Origin: Terriglobales bacterium
GTDB taxonomy: Bacteria; Acidobacteriota; Terriglobia; Terriglobales; Acidobacteriaceae
NCBI GenBank assembly: GCA_035573675.1
Contig: DATMAB010000027.1
Span: forward strand, 349,447 to 413,446
Direction: 5' to 3'
Length of the DNA: 64,000 bases
Shown in pieces: positions 42,217 to 54,149 of this stretch. The first letter of the stretch is position 1. Each line of letters starts with the position of its first letter. The notes under the pieces were generated by a model, which was not told the DNA's origin, did not search any database, and saw only the letters and a list, made by a program, of their open reading frames with translations. Made by a program: the position numbers and the translations under genes.

Positions 42217-43727
42217 GGGGTTTTCCGCTTGCGGAAGATGACGCGCACGCCGTCGCGCCAGCGCTCGTCGATGCCGAGCAGAGTACAGTCGATCTCCGGG
42301 GCAAGATAGCGCAAGAGCACGTCCGTAGCCGGGTGGACGTGCAGCGCAGGTGCGACCAGCAGGAGGAGCGGAGGCTCTGCCGAAAGCTCGCGGCCGGCAA
42401 AGTAGCCGAACTGGCGGAACTCGCCGCGCTGATGATGCCAGACGACGCGCGCCCAGTAGTCCAGTCCTTGCAGCGGCAAGTGGATGTCTTCGCCGGCCTT
42501 GAGCTCCAAAACGGCGAGCCGGCCCTCGCGTGTGGCGGCCAGCACGTCGATCATGGCGCGGTCGCCGGCAGCGAACGCCGGCACCTGGGAATAGACGCAG
42601 GCGGGGTCGAGGCGGGTGTCGAGAGCGGAGACGTCGCGGGCCACCAGCGACTCCAGCCAGCGCTCCGGCTGCATGCGCCACAAGGGATGGTCGCGCGGAC
42701 CGGCGGGCGAGCGCGTGGCGGCGATGGCCTGGGCCAGCGCTACGAACCGGGCCTCGGTCTCCGCAGTGAGAACCGTTTCTTCCGGCGCGATGCCGAAAAC
42801 GACTTGTTCCTCGGCGCGAAAGCCTTCGCCCGGAGCCGAGCGGGCACGCGCGAACTCCAGGCCATGCAGGCGGAAAGAAACCTCCGCGGACGAGAGCACT
42901 TTGACCTCGGCTTCGGGAACCAGGGCGAGAACGCGCTCGATGGCGGCGAACCGGAGGCGGGTCGTGGACTCATCCACGCAGCGCACCAGACGGGTGGCGA
43001 CGTTGCCGCGGTCGCCGGTGTCGAGCTCATCGAGGGTCGCGTCACGCTCGTTGACTTCGAAGAGCTGGAAGCGGGCGGCGGTGCGATCGAGGTGCGCCAT
43101 GCGCTCGCGCACGATGGTGCCGCGTCCGGCGGGCACGAACAGCTTCAAGCCCTCGATGACCAAGCGCGCGGCTTCGCGCCGGCGGAGATGGTCGAGCCAA
43201 AGCAGCCCAAAAGTGAGGGCGCCATCGACGGCGGCCTGCGTCTCACTCGCATTCACCCCCAGGACGGCGAAGGCGGAACGCCCGCGGCGAAGCATCCCCC
43301 GGGCGTAGACCGGGCCGAAGGAGCGCTCCAGGTCCATGGCCGAGGTCAGCGCCGTCGTGCGCAGGTCCGGAAAATTGCGCTCCAAAATACGTCGCAATCG
43401 CTGGCGGTAGGCGGAACGGGCAGCTGGTCGCGCCGCAGGCGGGCGGCGGTCACGGTCGCGAAGGATTTCCATGCGCGCCGGCCGCGACTGCCCGAAACGC
43501 TGCACGGAAAGGCGCAGCGTGCCGCGGGATTCTTCCGCCTCCAAAACGCGGACCACGGTGTTGCGCTGCTCCGACCACAGGTGCAGCAGGCAGCGGCCGC
43601 GGTCGGCAGAGACCGAGTAGCGCGCGGTCGAGAAATCGAACACCTCTTCGCCGCTTTCGATGACGAGGGCGTCGCGCGCGCCGGCGAGGAAGTCCGAAAG
43701 CGCGCGCGCCAGTGATTCCGGCGTCAT
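42195..43727 (-). CDS. Uncharacterised protein with C-terminal PD-(D/E)XK-like nuclease motif
   Basis: 510 residues from ATG 43727. I do not recognise a named family for the first 380 residues, an alpha/beta region with many arginines. The C-terminal part contains MIDVLAATREGRLAVLELK, with D394, E408 and K410 spaced as in PD-(D/E)XK nucleases (D-x(n)-E-x-K), followed by YWARVVWHHQRGEFRQFGYF. A helix-rich middle and the absence of a motor domain suggest a restriction-endonuclease-like fold, perhaps a DNA or RNA end processor. The neighbouring genes (DUF2238, tldD) give no clue. The tail ends inside a dispersed repeat. Confidence 0.7.
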   Translation of the reverse strand: MTPESLARALSDFLAGARDALVIESGEEVFDFSTARYSVSADRGRCLLHLWSEQRNTVVRVLEAEESRGTLRLSVQRFGQSRPARMEILRDRDRRPPAARPAARSAYRQRLRRILERNFPDLRTTALTSAMDLERSFGPVYARGMLRRGRSAFAVLGVNASETQAAVDGALTFGLLWLDHLRRREAARLVIEGLKLFVPAGRGTIVRERMAHLDRTAARFQLFEVNERDATLDELDTGDRGNVATRLVRCVDESTTRLRFAAIERVLALVPEAEVKVLSSAEVSFRLHGLEFARARSAPGEGFRAEEQVVFGIAPEETVLTAETEARFVALAQAIAATRSPAGPRDHPLWRMQPERWLESLVARDVSALDTRLDPACVYSQVPAFAAGDRAMIDVLAATREGRLAVLELKAGEDIHLPLQGLDYWARVVWHHQRGEFRQFGYFAGRELSAEPPLLLLVAPALHVHPATDVLLRYLAPEIDCTLLGIDERWRDGVRVIFRKRKTPATDSHG

Positions 43728-43740
43728 GGCGGGAGATTCT

Positions 43741-43772
43741 CTCACCACAGAGGCACGGAGACACGGAGAAGC
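43741..43772 (+). repeat. ACACGGAG word array, single arm
   Basis: CTCACCACAGAGGCACGGAG then ACACGGAGAAG. Same words as the left arm at 39936. It lies between the divergent starts of the PD-(D/E)XK-like gene and tldD; no partner arm was found. Confidence 0.65.
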
Positions 43773-43860
43773 TGAGTCTTGTTTTGGTTCGGGAGGGAAA
43801 CGGAGCGCTGCGTCCTCCGCGTGCAGCACGGCATCTCATGGGATAATCGAAGAGTCCGCC

Positions 43861-45315
<1,455 letters not shown>

Positions 45316-45329
45316 GGATTCATTACAGA

Positions 45330-45376
45330 GACACAGCGGGATTGATCATTGAATTATCGGATCATTGAAACATTTG
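45330..45376 (+). repeat. ATTGATCATTGAATTATCGG word patch
   Basis: GGGATTGATCATTGAATTAT then CGGATCATTGAAAC. Uses the ATCATTGAA word seen at 22776 and 47340; no clear partner arm. Fills the tldD-tldE spacer. Confidence 0.5.
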
Positions 45377-45401
45377 ACTACGATCGCGGTGTGGGGCGAG
45401 C

Positions 45402-46811
45402 TTGACGGGGCGCGCGTTTGAGCTCGCAAGCGAACACAACTCCTTGCCAACCTCCATTCTGACAACTGATCTCAAACAGCTTGCCGCCGATGTCGTGCGT
45501 CGCGCGACCGCGGCCGGCGCCACCGCGGCTGAAGCGGTGGTGCGCGAAGGTGATGAGTTCTCTACCGTCGTGCGCCTGGGTGAGGTCGAGACGCTCAAGC
45601 AGGCGAGCTCGCATGCCATGGGCCTGCGCGTCTTCTTCGGCCACCGGGCGGCTTCGACCTATACCACGGACTTTTCTCCGGCGGGGATCGCGCGCATGAT
45701 CGAAGGCGCACTGGCGCTGGCGCGCGTGGCGTCCGAAGATCCGCATGCCGGTTTGCCGGACGCGTCACAACTGGGCACGCTTGCCGGCGATTTGGACCTG
45801 TTCCACGACGACGTCGAGTCGCTCTCGACTGCGGACCGCATCGATTACGCGCGGCGCGCCGAACGGGCCGCGCTCGACTTCGACCCACACATCACCAACT
45901 CCGAAGGCGGATCGTTCGACGCCGCTTCGGGGCGCAAGGTGCTGGCCAACTCGCTGGGATTCACGGGCGAGTACCGGCGCTCGTACTGCAGCGTGGCTGC
46001 GGTGCCGGTAGCGCAACAGGAAGGCGCGGCCATGCAGCGTGACTACTGGTACGCGGTGTCGCGCTCGCTCGAGAAGCTGGAGCCGCCGGAGCAGGTGGGA
46101 CGCGTGGCGGCACAACGTGCGCTACGCCGCCTCGGCGCGCGCAAGGTCCCGACGGCATGCGTACCGGTGGTGTTCGAGTCCATGGCAGCGCAGTCCTTGC
46201 TGGGACACATCTTCGAGGCGGCGAACGGCGACTCCATCTACCGCGGGGCTTCGTTCCTTGAAGGCAAACTGGGGCAGGCGATCGCGAGCGCGAACGTCAC
46301 CGTGATCGACGACGGCACCATGCCCGGCGGATTTGGAACATCCCCTTTTGACGGCGAAGGCGTACCCACGCGGCGTACCGTGGTAATCGAGCGCGGCGTA
46401 CTGCAGTCGTACCTGCTCAACACCTACACCGCGCGCAAGCTGGGATTGCAGACGACGGGCAACGCCTCGCGGGGCCTGGCGGGGACGCCGGGCATCGGCG
46501 CGGGCAACTTTTTCCTTCAGCCGGGCACACGCACACCACAGCAGCTCATCGCAGACATCGCGGACGGATTCTACGTCACCGAGCTCCTGGGCTTCGGCGT
46601 GAACCTGGTGACGGGCGACTACTCGCGTGGCGCCAGCGGGCTGTGGATCTCGCGCGGCGAGCTGGCGTATCCGGTCGAGGAGGTCACGATCGCCGGCAAC
46701 CTGAAGGATATGCTGCGCAACATCGCAGAGATTGCCAGCGACCTGGAGTTCCGCGGCTCCGTGGCCTGCCCCACGTTGCGCATCGACGGCCTGACCGTAG
46801 CGGGCGAGTAG
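45402..46811 (+). CDS. pmbA: TldE/PmbA family protein
   Basis: 469 residues from TTG 45402 (later starts are possible). The protein has the TldD-like fold without the zinc HExxxH; the signatures DPHITNSEGGSFDA, VIDDGTMPGGFGTSPFDGEG (shown as GTMPGGFGTSPFDGEG), VVIERGVLQSYLLNTYTARKL and TGDYSRGASGLWI are typical of TldE/PmbA. It forms the inactive partner that shapes the TldD protease chamber. A ribosome binding-like GGGGCGAG sits before the TTG. The N-terminal 20 residues are not conserved. Confidence 0.93.
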   Translation: MTGRAFELASEHNSLPTSILTTDLKQLAADVVRRATAAGATAAEAVVREGDEFSTVVRLGEVETLKQASSHAMGLRVFFGHRAASTYTTDFSPAGIARMIEGALALARVASEDPHAGLPDASQLGTLAGDLDLFHDDVESLSTADRIDYARRAERAALDFDPHITNSEGGSFDAASGRKVLANSLGFTGEYRRSYCSVAAVPVAQQEGAAMQRDYWYAVSRSLEKLEPPEQVGRVAAQRALRRLGARKVPTACVPVVFESMAAQSLLGHIFEAANGDSIYRGASFLEGKLGQAIASANVTVIDDGTMPGGFGTSPFDGEGVPTRRTVVIERGVLQSYLLNTYTARKLGLQTTGNASRGLAGTPGIGAGNFFLQPGTRTPQQLIADIADGFYVTELLGFGVNLVTGDYSRGASGLWISRGELAYPVEEVTIAGNLKDMLRNIAEIASDLEFRGSVACPTLRIDGLTVAGE

Positions 46812-46824
46812 TAGAATCGCTGCC

Positions 46825-47346
46825 GTGGAGCCGCTTTCTCCCGAAGGCAATCCTCCGGAAACTGAACGGAGCGTGGCTTGGCCCGCCATTGGCGCGGGGG
46901 CACTGCTGGTGGTGCTCGCGATCGGCGCCCTCGTGCTGCTCACGCGACCATCCGGGGAGCGAACGGCGCAACCCGTCAGCGAGGGTCCCCACGCCTACGG
47001 CGAAAAGCTTCAGTTCGCCGACCTGAAGATGAGCGAGGTGGCGAACTTCGTCGGCGGCAAGGTGACCTACCTCGAAGGCCAGCTTACGAATCAGGGTGAC
47101 CGTACGGTGAGCGGCGTCACGGTCGAGATCGTCTTTCGGAATTCGCTAGGCGAAGTGGTGCAGAAAGAGACGCTGCCGGTGAAGGTGCATGAGCAGCGCG
47201 GTCCCTACGTGGACGTCACCGATCTGAAAGCTGCCCCGCTGAAGCCCGGCGAGACGCGCGGCTTCCGCCTGATCTTCGATCATGTCAGCGCCGACTGGAA
47301 CCGGGAGTATCCGGCGATCACGGTGACGGCAGTGAGTTTCAATTGA
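46825..47346 (+). CDS. DUF2393-like membrane-anchored protein
   Basis: 173 residues from GTG 46825. One N-terminal span (about 18-40, PAIGAGALLVVLAIGALVLL) and a beta-rich exported domain: YLEGQLTNQGDRTVSGVTV, VEIVFRNSLGEVV, FRLIFDHVSADWNREYP. This resembles DUF2393/FxLYD-type domains, whose function is not known. It follows tldE by 13 bp, so it is likely in the same transcript, ahead of selD. Confidence 0.75.
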   Translation: MEPLSPEGNPPETERSVAWPAIGAGALLVVLAIGALVLLTRPSGERTAQPVSEGPHAYGEKLQFADLKMSEVANFVGGKVTYLEGQLTNQGDRTVSGVTVEIVFRNSLGEVVQKETLPVKVHEQRGPYVDVTDLKAAPLKPGETRGFRLIFDHVSADWNREYPAITVTAVSFN

Positions 47347-47463
47347 CGATTGAATCATTGAGTCATGGAATCAATGGAGAACGTCTGCGGTCAGCGAGAG
47401 CGCGAAAGTCTCAAGCGCCGGCCGCGCAATGATCCAATGAACAAATGATTCAATCTACAATTG
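47340..47463. repeat. Element with perfect 12-bp and 6-bp terminal inverted repeats
   Basis: Left end CAATTG (47340-47345) plus GATTGAATCATT (47348-47359); right end AATGATTCAATC (47444-47455) plus CAATTG (47458-47463). Both blocks pair perfectly with matching 2-nt spacers. The 84-bp interior is GC-rich and has no frame. The element ends 5 bp before the selD ATG and overlaps the end of the previous gene. Confidence 0.8.
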
Positions 47464-47468
47464 GTTTC

Positions 47469-48518
47469 ATGGGCGAAGTGAAGACCGTGCGCCTGACGGA
47501 GGCCGTCAAGGCGGCGGGTTGAGCTTCCAAGCTGAGTCCGGCGGCGCTGGACGCGGTGCTTGGGAGATTAGCCCGGCAACAGGACGCGAACGTGCTGGTC
47601 GGCTTCGACAAAGCCGACGACGCCGGGGTGTACAAGATTTCCGACGAGCTCGCGCTGGTGCATACGGTGGACTTCTTCACGCCTATCGTCGACGATCCGT
47701 TCACGTTCGGCCAGATCGCGGCGGTCAACTCGCTGAGCGACGTCTATGCCATGGGCGGGCGGCCTCTGAACGCCCTCACCCTGGTCTGCTTCCCGGAAAA
47801 GGGCGACCTGGCGGTGCTGGAGCAGATCCTGGCCGGGGGTCTCTCCAAGATGATGGAAGCGGGTTGCACCATTGTCGGCGGGCACTCCACCCGCGACGAA
47901 GAGATCAAGTTCGGCTACGCGGTCACCGGCACCATCCATCCGCAACGTGTTCTTCCCAACTCCGGCGCAAGGCCGGGCGACCGCCTGCTGCTGACCAAGG
48001 CCCTCGGCACGGGCGTGATCTCGACTGCCATCAAGCGCGGCAAGGCAGAGCCGGCGTGGGTGGAGGCCGCCGTCAATTCCATGACCACGCTCAACCGCGC
48101 AGCGGCGGAGGTGATGACCGATTCCGCCTACGAAGTGCACAGTTGTACGGACATCACCGGCTTCGGGCTGATCGGACATGCGCGCGAGGTAGCGCTGGCC
48201 TCGGGTGTGAGCCTGCGCCTGGCGGCTTCCCGCGTGCCGCTGCTCGAAGGCGCGCTCCAGTGCGTGCGGGAAAAACACGTCCCCGGCGGGCTCAAAGCCA
48301 ATCGCGAGTTCGCTGAATGCGTGGTGGAGTGGGATGACGCAGTGGAAGAAGACTTGCGTACGCTGTTGTTCGATCCGCAGACCGCCGGGGGTCTGCTGAT
48401 CTCCGTCGCCGCCAAGGACAGCGACGCCCTTCTGCGCGCACTGCGCGACCGCCGCCTGCCGGCGGCTGAGGTCGGCGAGGTCCTGCGGGCGGCAAAGCCG
48501 CTGATTCGGGTCAGCTAA
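47469..48518 (+). CDS. selD: Selenophosphate synthase, selenoprotein (in-frame TGA = Sec)
   Basis: 349 residues from ATG 47469, reading through TGA 47520-47522 as selenocysteine. The N-terminus reads MGEVKTVRLTEAVKAAG-U-ASKLSP, exactly the SelD active-site pattern G-[C/U]-x-x-K, with U18 and K21. Downstream DDAGVYKI, GQIAAVNSLSDVYAMGG (shown in part), GGHSTRDEEIKFG, CTDITGFGLIGHA and DPQTAGGLL are intact. SelD makes selenophosphate from selenide and ATP for selenocysteine and selenouridine synthesis. A start at the next ATG (47556) would remove the active site. It follows the DUF2393-like gene. The organism should also have selA, selB and selC, outside this window. Confidence 0.96.
47520..47563 (+). 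promoter_or_regulatory. SECIS-like hairpin after the selD TGA
   Basis: From TGA 47520-47522 the sequence folds as CCAAGC (47527-47532) with GCTTGG (47558-47563), then GTCC (47536-47539) with GGAC (47549-47552), capped by GGCGGCGCT (47540-47548). The apical loop begins 18 nt after the TGA and starts with G, both within the range for bacterial SECIS elements recognised by SelB. Confidence 0.8.
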
Positions 48519-48574
48519 CTCGGCTCAAGGGCAAAGGGAGGGGCAGATGTGCGAAGGTCCTTTTTCACCCACTT

Positions 48575-49168
48575 CTAATCCTGCCTTCCCTCGATGGCCA
48601 GCAGCAGCACGATGGCGGCGGCAGCCAGGCGGCGATCGAGCTTGCGTTCGCGGTCGGGCGTCAGGTCCACGTCCAGCGTGTGCACGAAGGGATTGAAGCG
48701 CTGCGCGGCCTTGCCCACATGCTGTCCGCCGACCTCGAAGTGGTAGGTCTGGGGGATCAGGTTGGAGAGGAATCGGCGCAGGGTGGCCATCAAAGCGCTG
48801 TCCTCCTTGATCAGCCCGATCTCGCGGTCGCCGGCGTCGAGGATAGTCCACTCGTCGATCAGGATGGACTTCAGCCCCTTGCGGCGCAGCGCCCCGACCT
48901 TCTGCTGCTGGCGTGAATCGGTCACGTCATAGGTGGCGGAGATGTCGAGCATCTGCCGCGCCTTGATGGTCAGCAGCTCCTGCGTAGCACTCTCGTCCGC
49001 GTACAGCCGGATGTCCTCCTTCAGCTTGAACAGCTTCTGTTTCAGGAAGCCGATTACGCGCCCCTGCGGATCGTAGAAATGGAACTTGGGAGCGATGTCA
49101 AAGACCTTGGCGCGGGCCGTGAAGCGGTCGTGATTGAACGCGGCGGGTGTGGCCGGAGACGTGGCCAT
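48575..49168 (-). CDS. LURP-one-related/scramblase-like protein
   Basis: 197 residues, single domain. The beta-rich body FHFYDPQGRVIGFLKQKLFKLKEDIRLY, LLTIKARQMLDISATYDV, ILIDEWTILDAGDREIGLI and the C-terminal hydrophobic helix RLAAAAIVLLLAIEG are typical of the LURP-one/tubby C-terminal-like superfamily (phrases given in shortened form: VIGFLKQKLFKLKEDI). Function in bacteria is unknown; members may bind membranes. No operon partner is obvious. Convergent with selD. Confidence 0.8.
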   Translation of the reverse strand: MATSPATPAAFNHDRFTARAKVFDIAPKFHFYDPQGRVIGFLKQKLFKLKEDIRLYADESATQELLTIKARQMLDISATYDVTDSRQQQKVGALRRKGLKSILIDEWTILDAGDREIGLIKEDSALMATLRRFLSNLIPQTYHFEVGGQHVGKAAQRFNPFVHTLDVDLTPDRERKLDRRLAAAAIVLLLAIEGRQD

Positions 49169-49250
49169 GCAGTCCTCCTCAGCAGCAAAATTGCGCCGAT
49201 GGTAGCGCTGGAATCCTCAGCCCGCAACCGGAATTCTCGGCGTACCGCGT

Positions 49251-49640
49251 TCACTTACAGGTCAGTGTGGAGGTGGCCGTGAGCTTGCGCCCGGCGTTCG
49301 CCTCCGCCGGCAGGGTAGCGGTCACCGTCACCGCGCCGGACGTCGGTCCCAGGCAGGTGGCGGTACCGAAGGTCGCGCCCGGTGTGTTGCTGATGCTGAC
49401 GTTGACGGGATCGGAAACCGACCAAACCACGGCGGTCGCCGGGTCGGGGTCGGACTGGATGGTGCAGGCAACGGTCGTCGTGCTGCCCGAGGCAATGAAC
49501 TTCTGCGAACTGCCCACAAAGATGGTTGCGGTCGCGGGTGAAGCGCTCAGCGTAGAGATGAAGCAGAACGTGCTCGTGTCGCAACCCGCCAGCAGGAAGG
49601 AGAGCAGGAAGAAGAGGCCGAGCGTGCGCACTGAAGACAT
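49251..49640 (-). CDS. Small lipoprotein with Ig-like domain
   Basis: 129 residues. The signal with lipobox LLAGC (Cys 20) is convincing (LGLFFLLSFLLAGC). The mature part is an Ig-like beta-sandwich (STLSASPATATIFVGSSQKF, VVWSVSDPVNVSISNT, GAVTVTATLPA), as in BIG2-type domains, with three further Cys. It is probably anchored in the outer membrane and has a structural or adhesive role; no partner is evident. Confidence 0.8.
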   Translation of the reverse strand: MSSVRTLGLFFLLSFLLAGCDTSTFCFISTLSASPATATIFVGSSQKFIASGSTTTVACTIQSDPDPATAVVWSVSDPVNVSISNTPGATFGTATCLGPTSGAVTVTATLPAEANAGRKLTATSTLTCK

Positions 49641-49793
49641 GACGAACGCGACTCGGAGTTCACTGTGGAAGCAACAAAATTGTACACCGGCTGACCTTGG
49701 GGGCGGCCATGCCAGCGGTGGGGCTCAAGCTACCAAGTGACGGAGCCCAGTGGCGGCTACGAACAATCAGGGCGGCCTAGCGGCCGCCCTTCT

Positions 49794-49823
49794 GAGAACA
49801 GAGAACTGACTACTGAGAACTGT
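49794..49823. repeat. GAGAACTGA word patch
   Basis: CTGAGAACAGAGAACTGACT then ACTGAGAACTG. Same words as the clean array at 61221-61257 and the patch at 57270-57298. Confidence 0.5.
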
Positions 49824-49825
49824 CC

Positions 49826-51736
<1,911 letters not shown>

Positions 51737-51963
51737 TCAACGCTCCTCGGGAAAAAAGGCCGCTCCCGGCTCTGCCTGGGCAGCTACAAACAATTAGATG
51801 CCACCCAGACCGCTTTCGGCCCGGGAATCAGCCACCACCCGAACTGATTGTACCTGTTTTGGCCGCGCTACACCGCTCTTATCATCGGGCCGTAACAGGG
51901 TGCCAGCAAGATTACCGGCGTAACCGGGTAATCGGGCAGTGACAGGGCGGTCGGAGAAAAAAG

Positions 51964-52521
51964 TCAACGTGCCGGCTTGGCCGCCGCTTCGGTGGTGGCC
52001 ACGTAGGGCAAATTGCGGCCCAGGATGGGGCCGCCGAGGCCGTAACCCACCACGAAGGAGTTATCGATCTGGAAGCCGAAATAGTCGGGCTGCAGCGCGA
52101 TGCGGCGCGCCGACTGCTTGTCCAGCAAGGTGGCCAGCTTCACGCTCACCGCGCCCCGGCCCATGAGGTTGCGCATCAGGAAGTCCGAGGTCACGCCCGA
52201 CTCCACCAGCGCTTCCACCAGGATGACGTGCTGTCCTTCCACGTGCACCTCGGGGCTGTAGAAGATCTCGGTGGTTTCGGTTGCGCCCTGCAGCTTTTCC
52301 TTGGTCTCCGGCTTCAGGAACTGGCAGACCACCGGCACTTCGAGGGCGCGCATGAGGTCGGCCATGAAGATGAAGCTGTCTTCCAGCACGCCCACGGCGT
52401 AGAGCGTCTTGCCCTGGTAGTCGGTCGAAATCTGGTGAGCGATCTCGCTCACGCGCTTCGCGATCTGCTCCGCGCTGATCAGCGTTTTCAGGTTTTGCAG
52501 TTTTGCGCCGTCCTGCTTCAC
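51964..52521 (-). CDS. hpt: Hypoxanthine phosphoribosyltransferase
   Basis: 185 residues from GTG 52521, which overlaps the tilS stop (GTGA). PRTase fold: VRALEVPVVCQFLKPET-like core, the PRPP loop reads VILVEALVESGVTSDFL, where the usual signature is V-E-D-x-x-D-[ST]-G. The two acidic positions are changed (D to A, D to E) so the affinity for PRPP could be reduced. YFGFQIDNSFVVGYGLGG is the typical C-terminal block. It salvages hypoxanthine/guanine. The tilS-hpt-ftsH order is conserved in many bacteria. Confidence 0.9.
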   Translation of the reverse strand: MKQDGAKLQNLKTLISAEQIAKRVSEIAHQISTDYQGKTLYAVGVLEDSFIFMADLMRALEVPVVCQFLKPETKEKLQGATETTEIFYSPEVHVEGQHVILVEALVESGVTSDFLMRNLMGRGAVSVKLATLLDKQSARRIALQPDYFGFQIDNSFVVGYGLGGPILGRNLPYVATTEAAAKPAR

Positions 52522-53948
52522 GCGTCCGCTCCCGGAGAGGACGCCCGGTCCTTCTCCGCCACGCTCCGTGCCACTTCCTCGATGACCACCGCGCTCTCGT
52601 CCGTAGCGACCACGAAGGGTTCGGCCGCCGGAAAGCCGCGCATCCAGACGATGTCCTTGCCGCTGGCCACCACCGGCCACAGCCGGCGGTCGGCACCGAC
52701 GACCCGGCGTGCCGCCAGCCATTCCTTCACCTTCTTCGGCGACTTGCTGTGCGCCGGCCAGAAACGGTCTCCGGCGCGCCAGTTGCGCACCACCAGTTCC
52801 GGCCCGAGCTTCCGAGGCTCCAGAAAGCGGCCCCGATTATACTCCCGCTTCCCGGCCGCCAAGGGTACCAAAGAGGCGCGAATCACGGTTCCCAGTTCGG
52901 TGATCTCGACTTCGCCGGGGACGCTCAGCCGGTATTCGTATCCGGCAGGCGCGGCGCTTTCCGCACGCCGCTCGAAGACCAGGCGGCCACGGAGCAAAGC
53001 CGCGCGCCAGCCTCCCGGCAGCTCGCAGGAGCCGGAGGCCCCGGGTCCTGCCAGGAGCCGCACCTGTTCGCAATGATGGAAGCTCAGACGCAGGCCGGCG
53101 GCTTCGGCAGCCGCACGCAGCAAGCGGCGCTGCACCGCCACCGGCTGGCGGCTGAGCGGGACGGCATCGAGCGAAAACCCGGAGGCGGCGGTTCCCCCCG
53201 CGAGCTGCGGCAGGAGGCGCGCCGCCTCCGCTTGCCAGAACTCTTCCTCGCCACGCGCGATCTCCGCCGTGTCTGCCAGCACGGGAACGATTCCCGGACT
53301 GTAGTCACGCTCCAGCAGCGGCAGCAGCTCGTGCCGTACGCGATTGCGGGCGTGCCCCGGGTCGCGGTTCATGGGGTCCTCGCGCCACTCCTGCCCCAGC
53401 CCGCGCAGGTAGTCCTCCACCTCGGCGCGGCGCACCGCCAGCAGCGGCCGGATCACAGCCCCGGCTTCCTCCTTCTTGCGCGGGTAGATTCCCGCCAGCC
53501 CGCGCGTGCCGGCGCCGCGCAGCAGCCGCAACAACACGGTCTCCGCCTGATCATCAGCGGTGTGCGCGGTGGCCACCGCATCCACGGCGCGCTCCCGCAG
53601 CAGCTTGCGAATCCAGGCGTAACGCAGCGCGCGCGCCGCTTCTTCCAGCGTCAGCTTGCGCGCCCGCGCGGTGGCGGGAGCGTCGCCGCGTTCGGTCAAG
53701 AAGGCCAGCCCGTGGGCCGCGGCCAGCGACTCCACGAAGCGCTGGTCGGCGTCCGCTTCCTCCCCGCGGATGCCGTGATGAAAATGCAGCACGGAAATCA
53801 CGATGCCCAGCCCGTCGCGCAGCTCGATCAGCGCGCGCAGCAGCGCCACCGAATCCGCTCCGCCCGAAACCGCCGCGCCCACGCGTTCGCCTGCTCGCAG
53901 CAGGCCCTGTTCGCGGACGTAGGCCAGGATTTTTTCCGTCAGCCGCAC
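52518..53948 (-). CDS. tilS: tRNA(Ile)-lysidine synthase
   Basis: 476 residues from GTG 53948 (the extension further upstream is unlikely). The PP-loop SGGADSVALL at about residue 28 and HFHHGIRGEEADADQ are typical, along with AHTADDQAETVLLRLLRGAG. A central linker and C-terminal domain (about 360-476: LVVRNWRAGDRFWPAHSKSPKKVKEW, given as VRNWRAGDRFWP) bind tRNA. It converts the wobble C of tRNA-Ile(CAT) to lysidine. The stop overlaps the hpt GTG start by 4 bp, so the products are probably coupled. Confidence 0.95.
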   Translation of the reverse strand: MRLTEKILAYVREQGLLRAGERVGAAVSGGADSVALLRALIELRDGLGIVISVLHFHHGIRGEEADADQRFVESLAAAHGLAFLTERGDAPATARARKLTLEEAARALRYAWIRKLLRERAVDAVATAHTADDQAETVLLRLLRGAGTRGLAGIYPRKKEEAGAVIRPLLAVRRAEVEDYLRGLGQEWREDPMNRDPGHARNRVRHELLPLLERDYSPGIVPVLADTAEIARGEEEFWQAEAARLLPQLAGGTAASGFSLDAVPLSRQPVAVQRRLLRAAAEAAGLRLSFHHCEQVRLLAGPGASGSCELPGGWRAALLRGRLVFERRAESAAPAGYEYRLSVPGEVEITELGTVIRASLVPLAAGKREYNRGRFLEPRKLGPELVVRNWRAGDRFWPAHSKSPKKVKEWLAARRVVGADRRLWPVVASGKDIVWMRGFPAAEPFVVATDESAVVIEEVARSVAEKDRASSPGADA

Positions 53949-54149
53949 GCTATCATCGTACTCCCGGCGCGGCCGGCTTCGGTTGTCCGCCGTGCAAGAA
54001 TCGCTGACGGCAGCGAAGGCAGCTACGGATTGCACTTCAAGGATGGTTCGCAGGAGCGAGGCCGCTTCAACGCCGCGTGGAAAGAAGTCCGCGAAGCCTG
54101 CGGCTGAAACCTGCGTCCTGCCACCCGCAGCCTGCCGTCTGGCTCTGCT

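Noticed and set aside
47556..48518. selD starting at ATG 47556
   Set aside because: It would lack the G-U-x-x-K active site, which is encoded in frame upstream through TGA.
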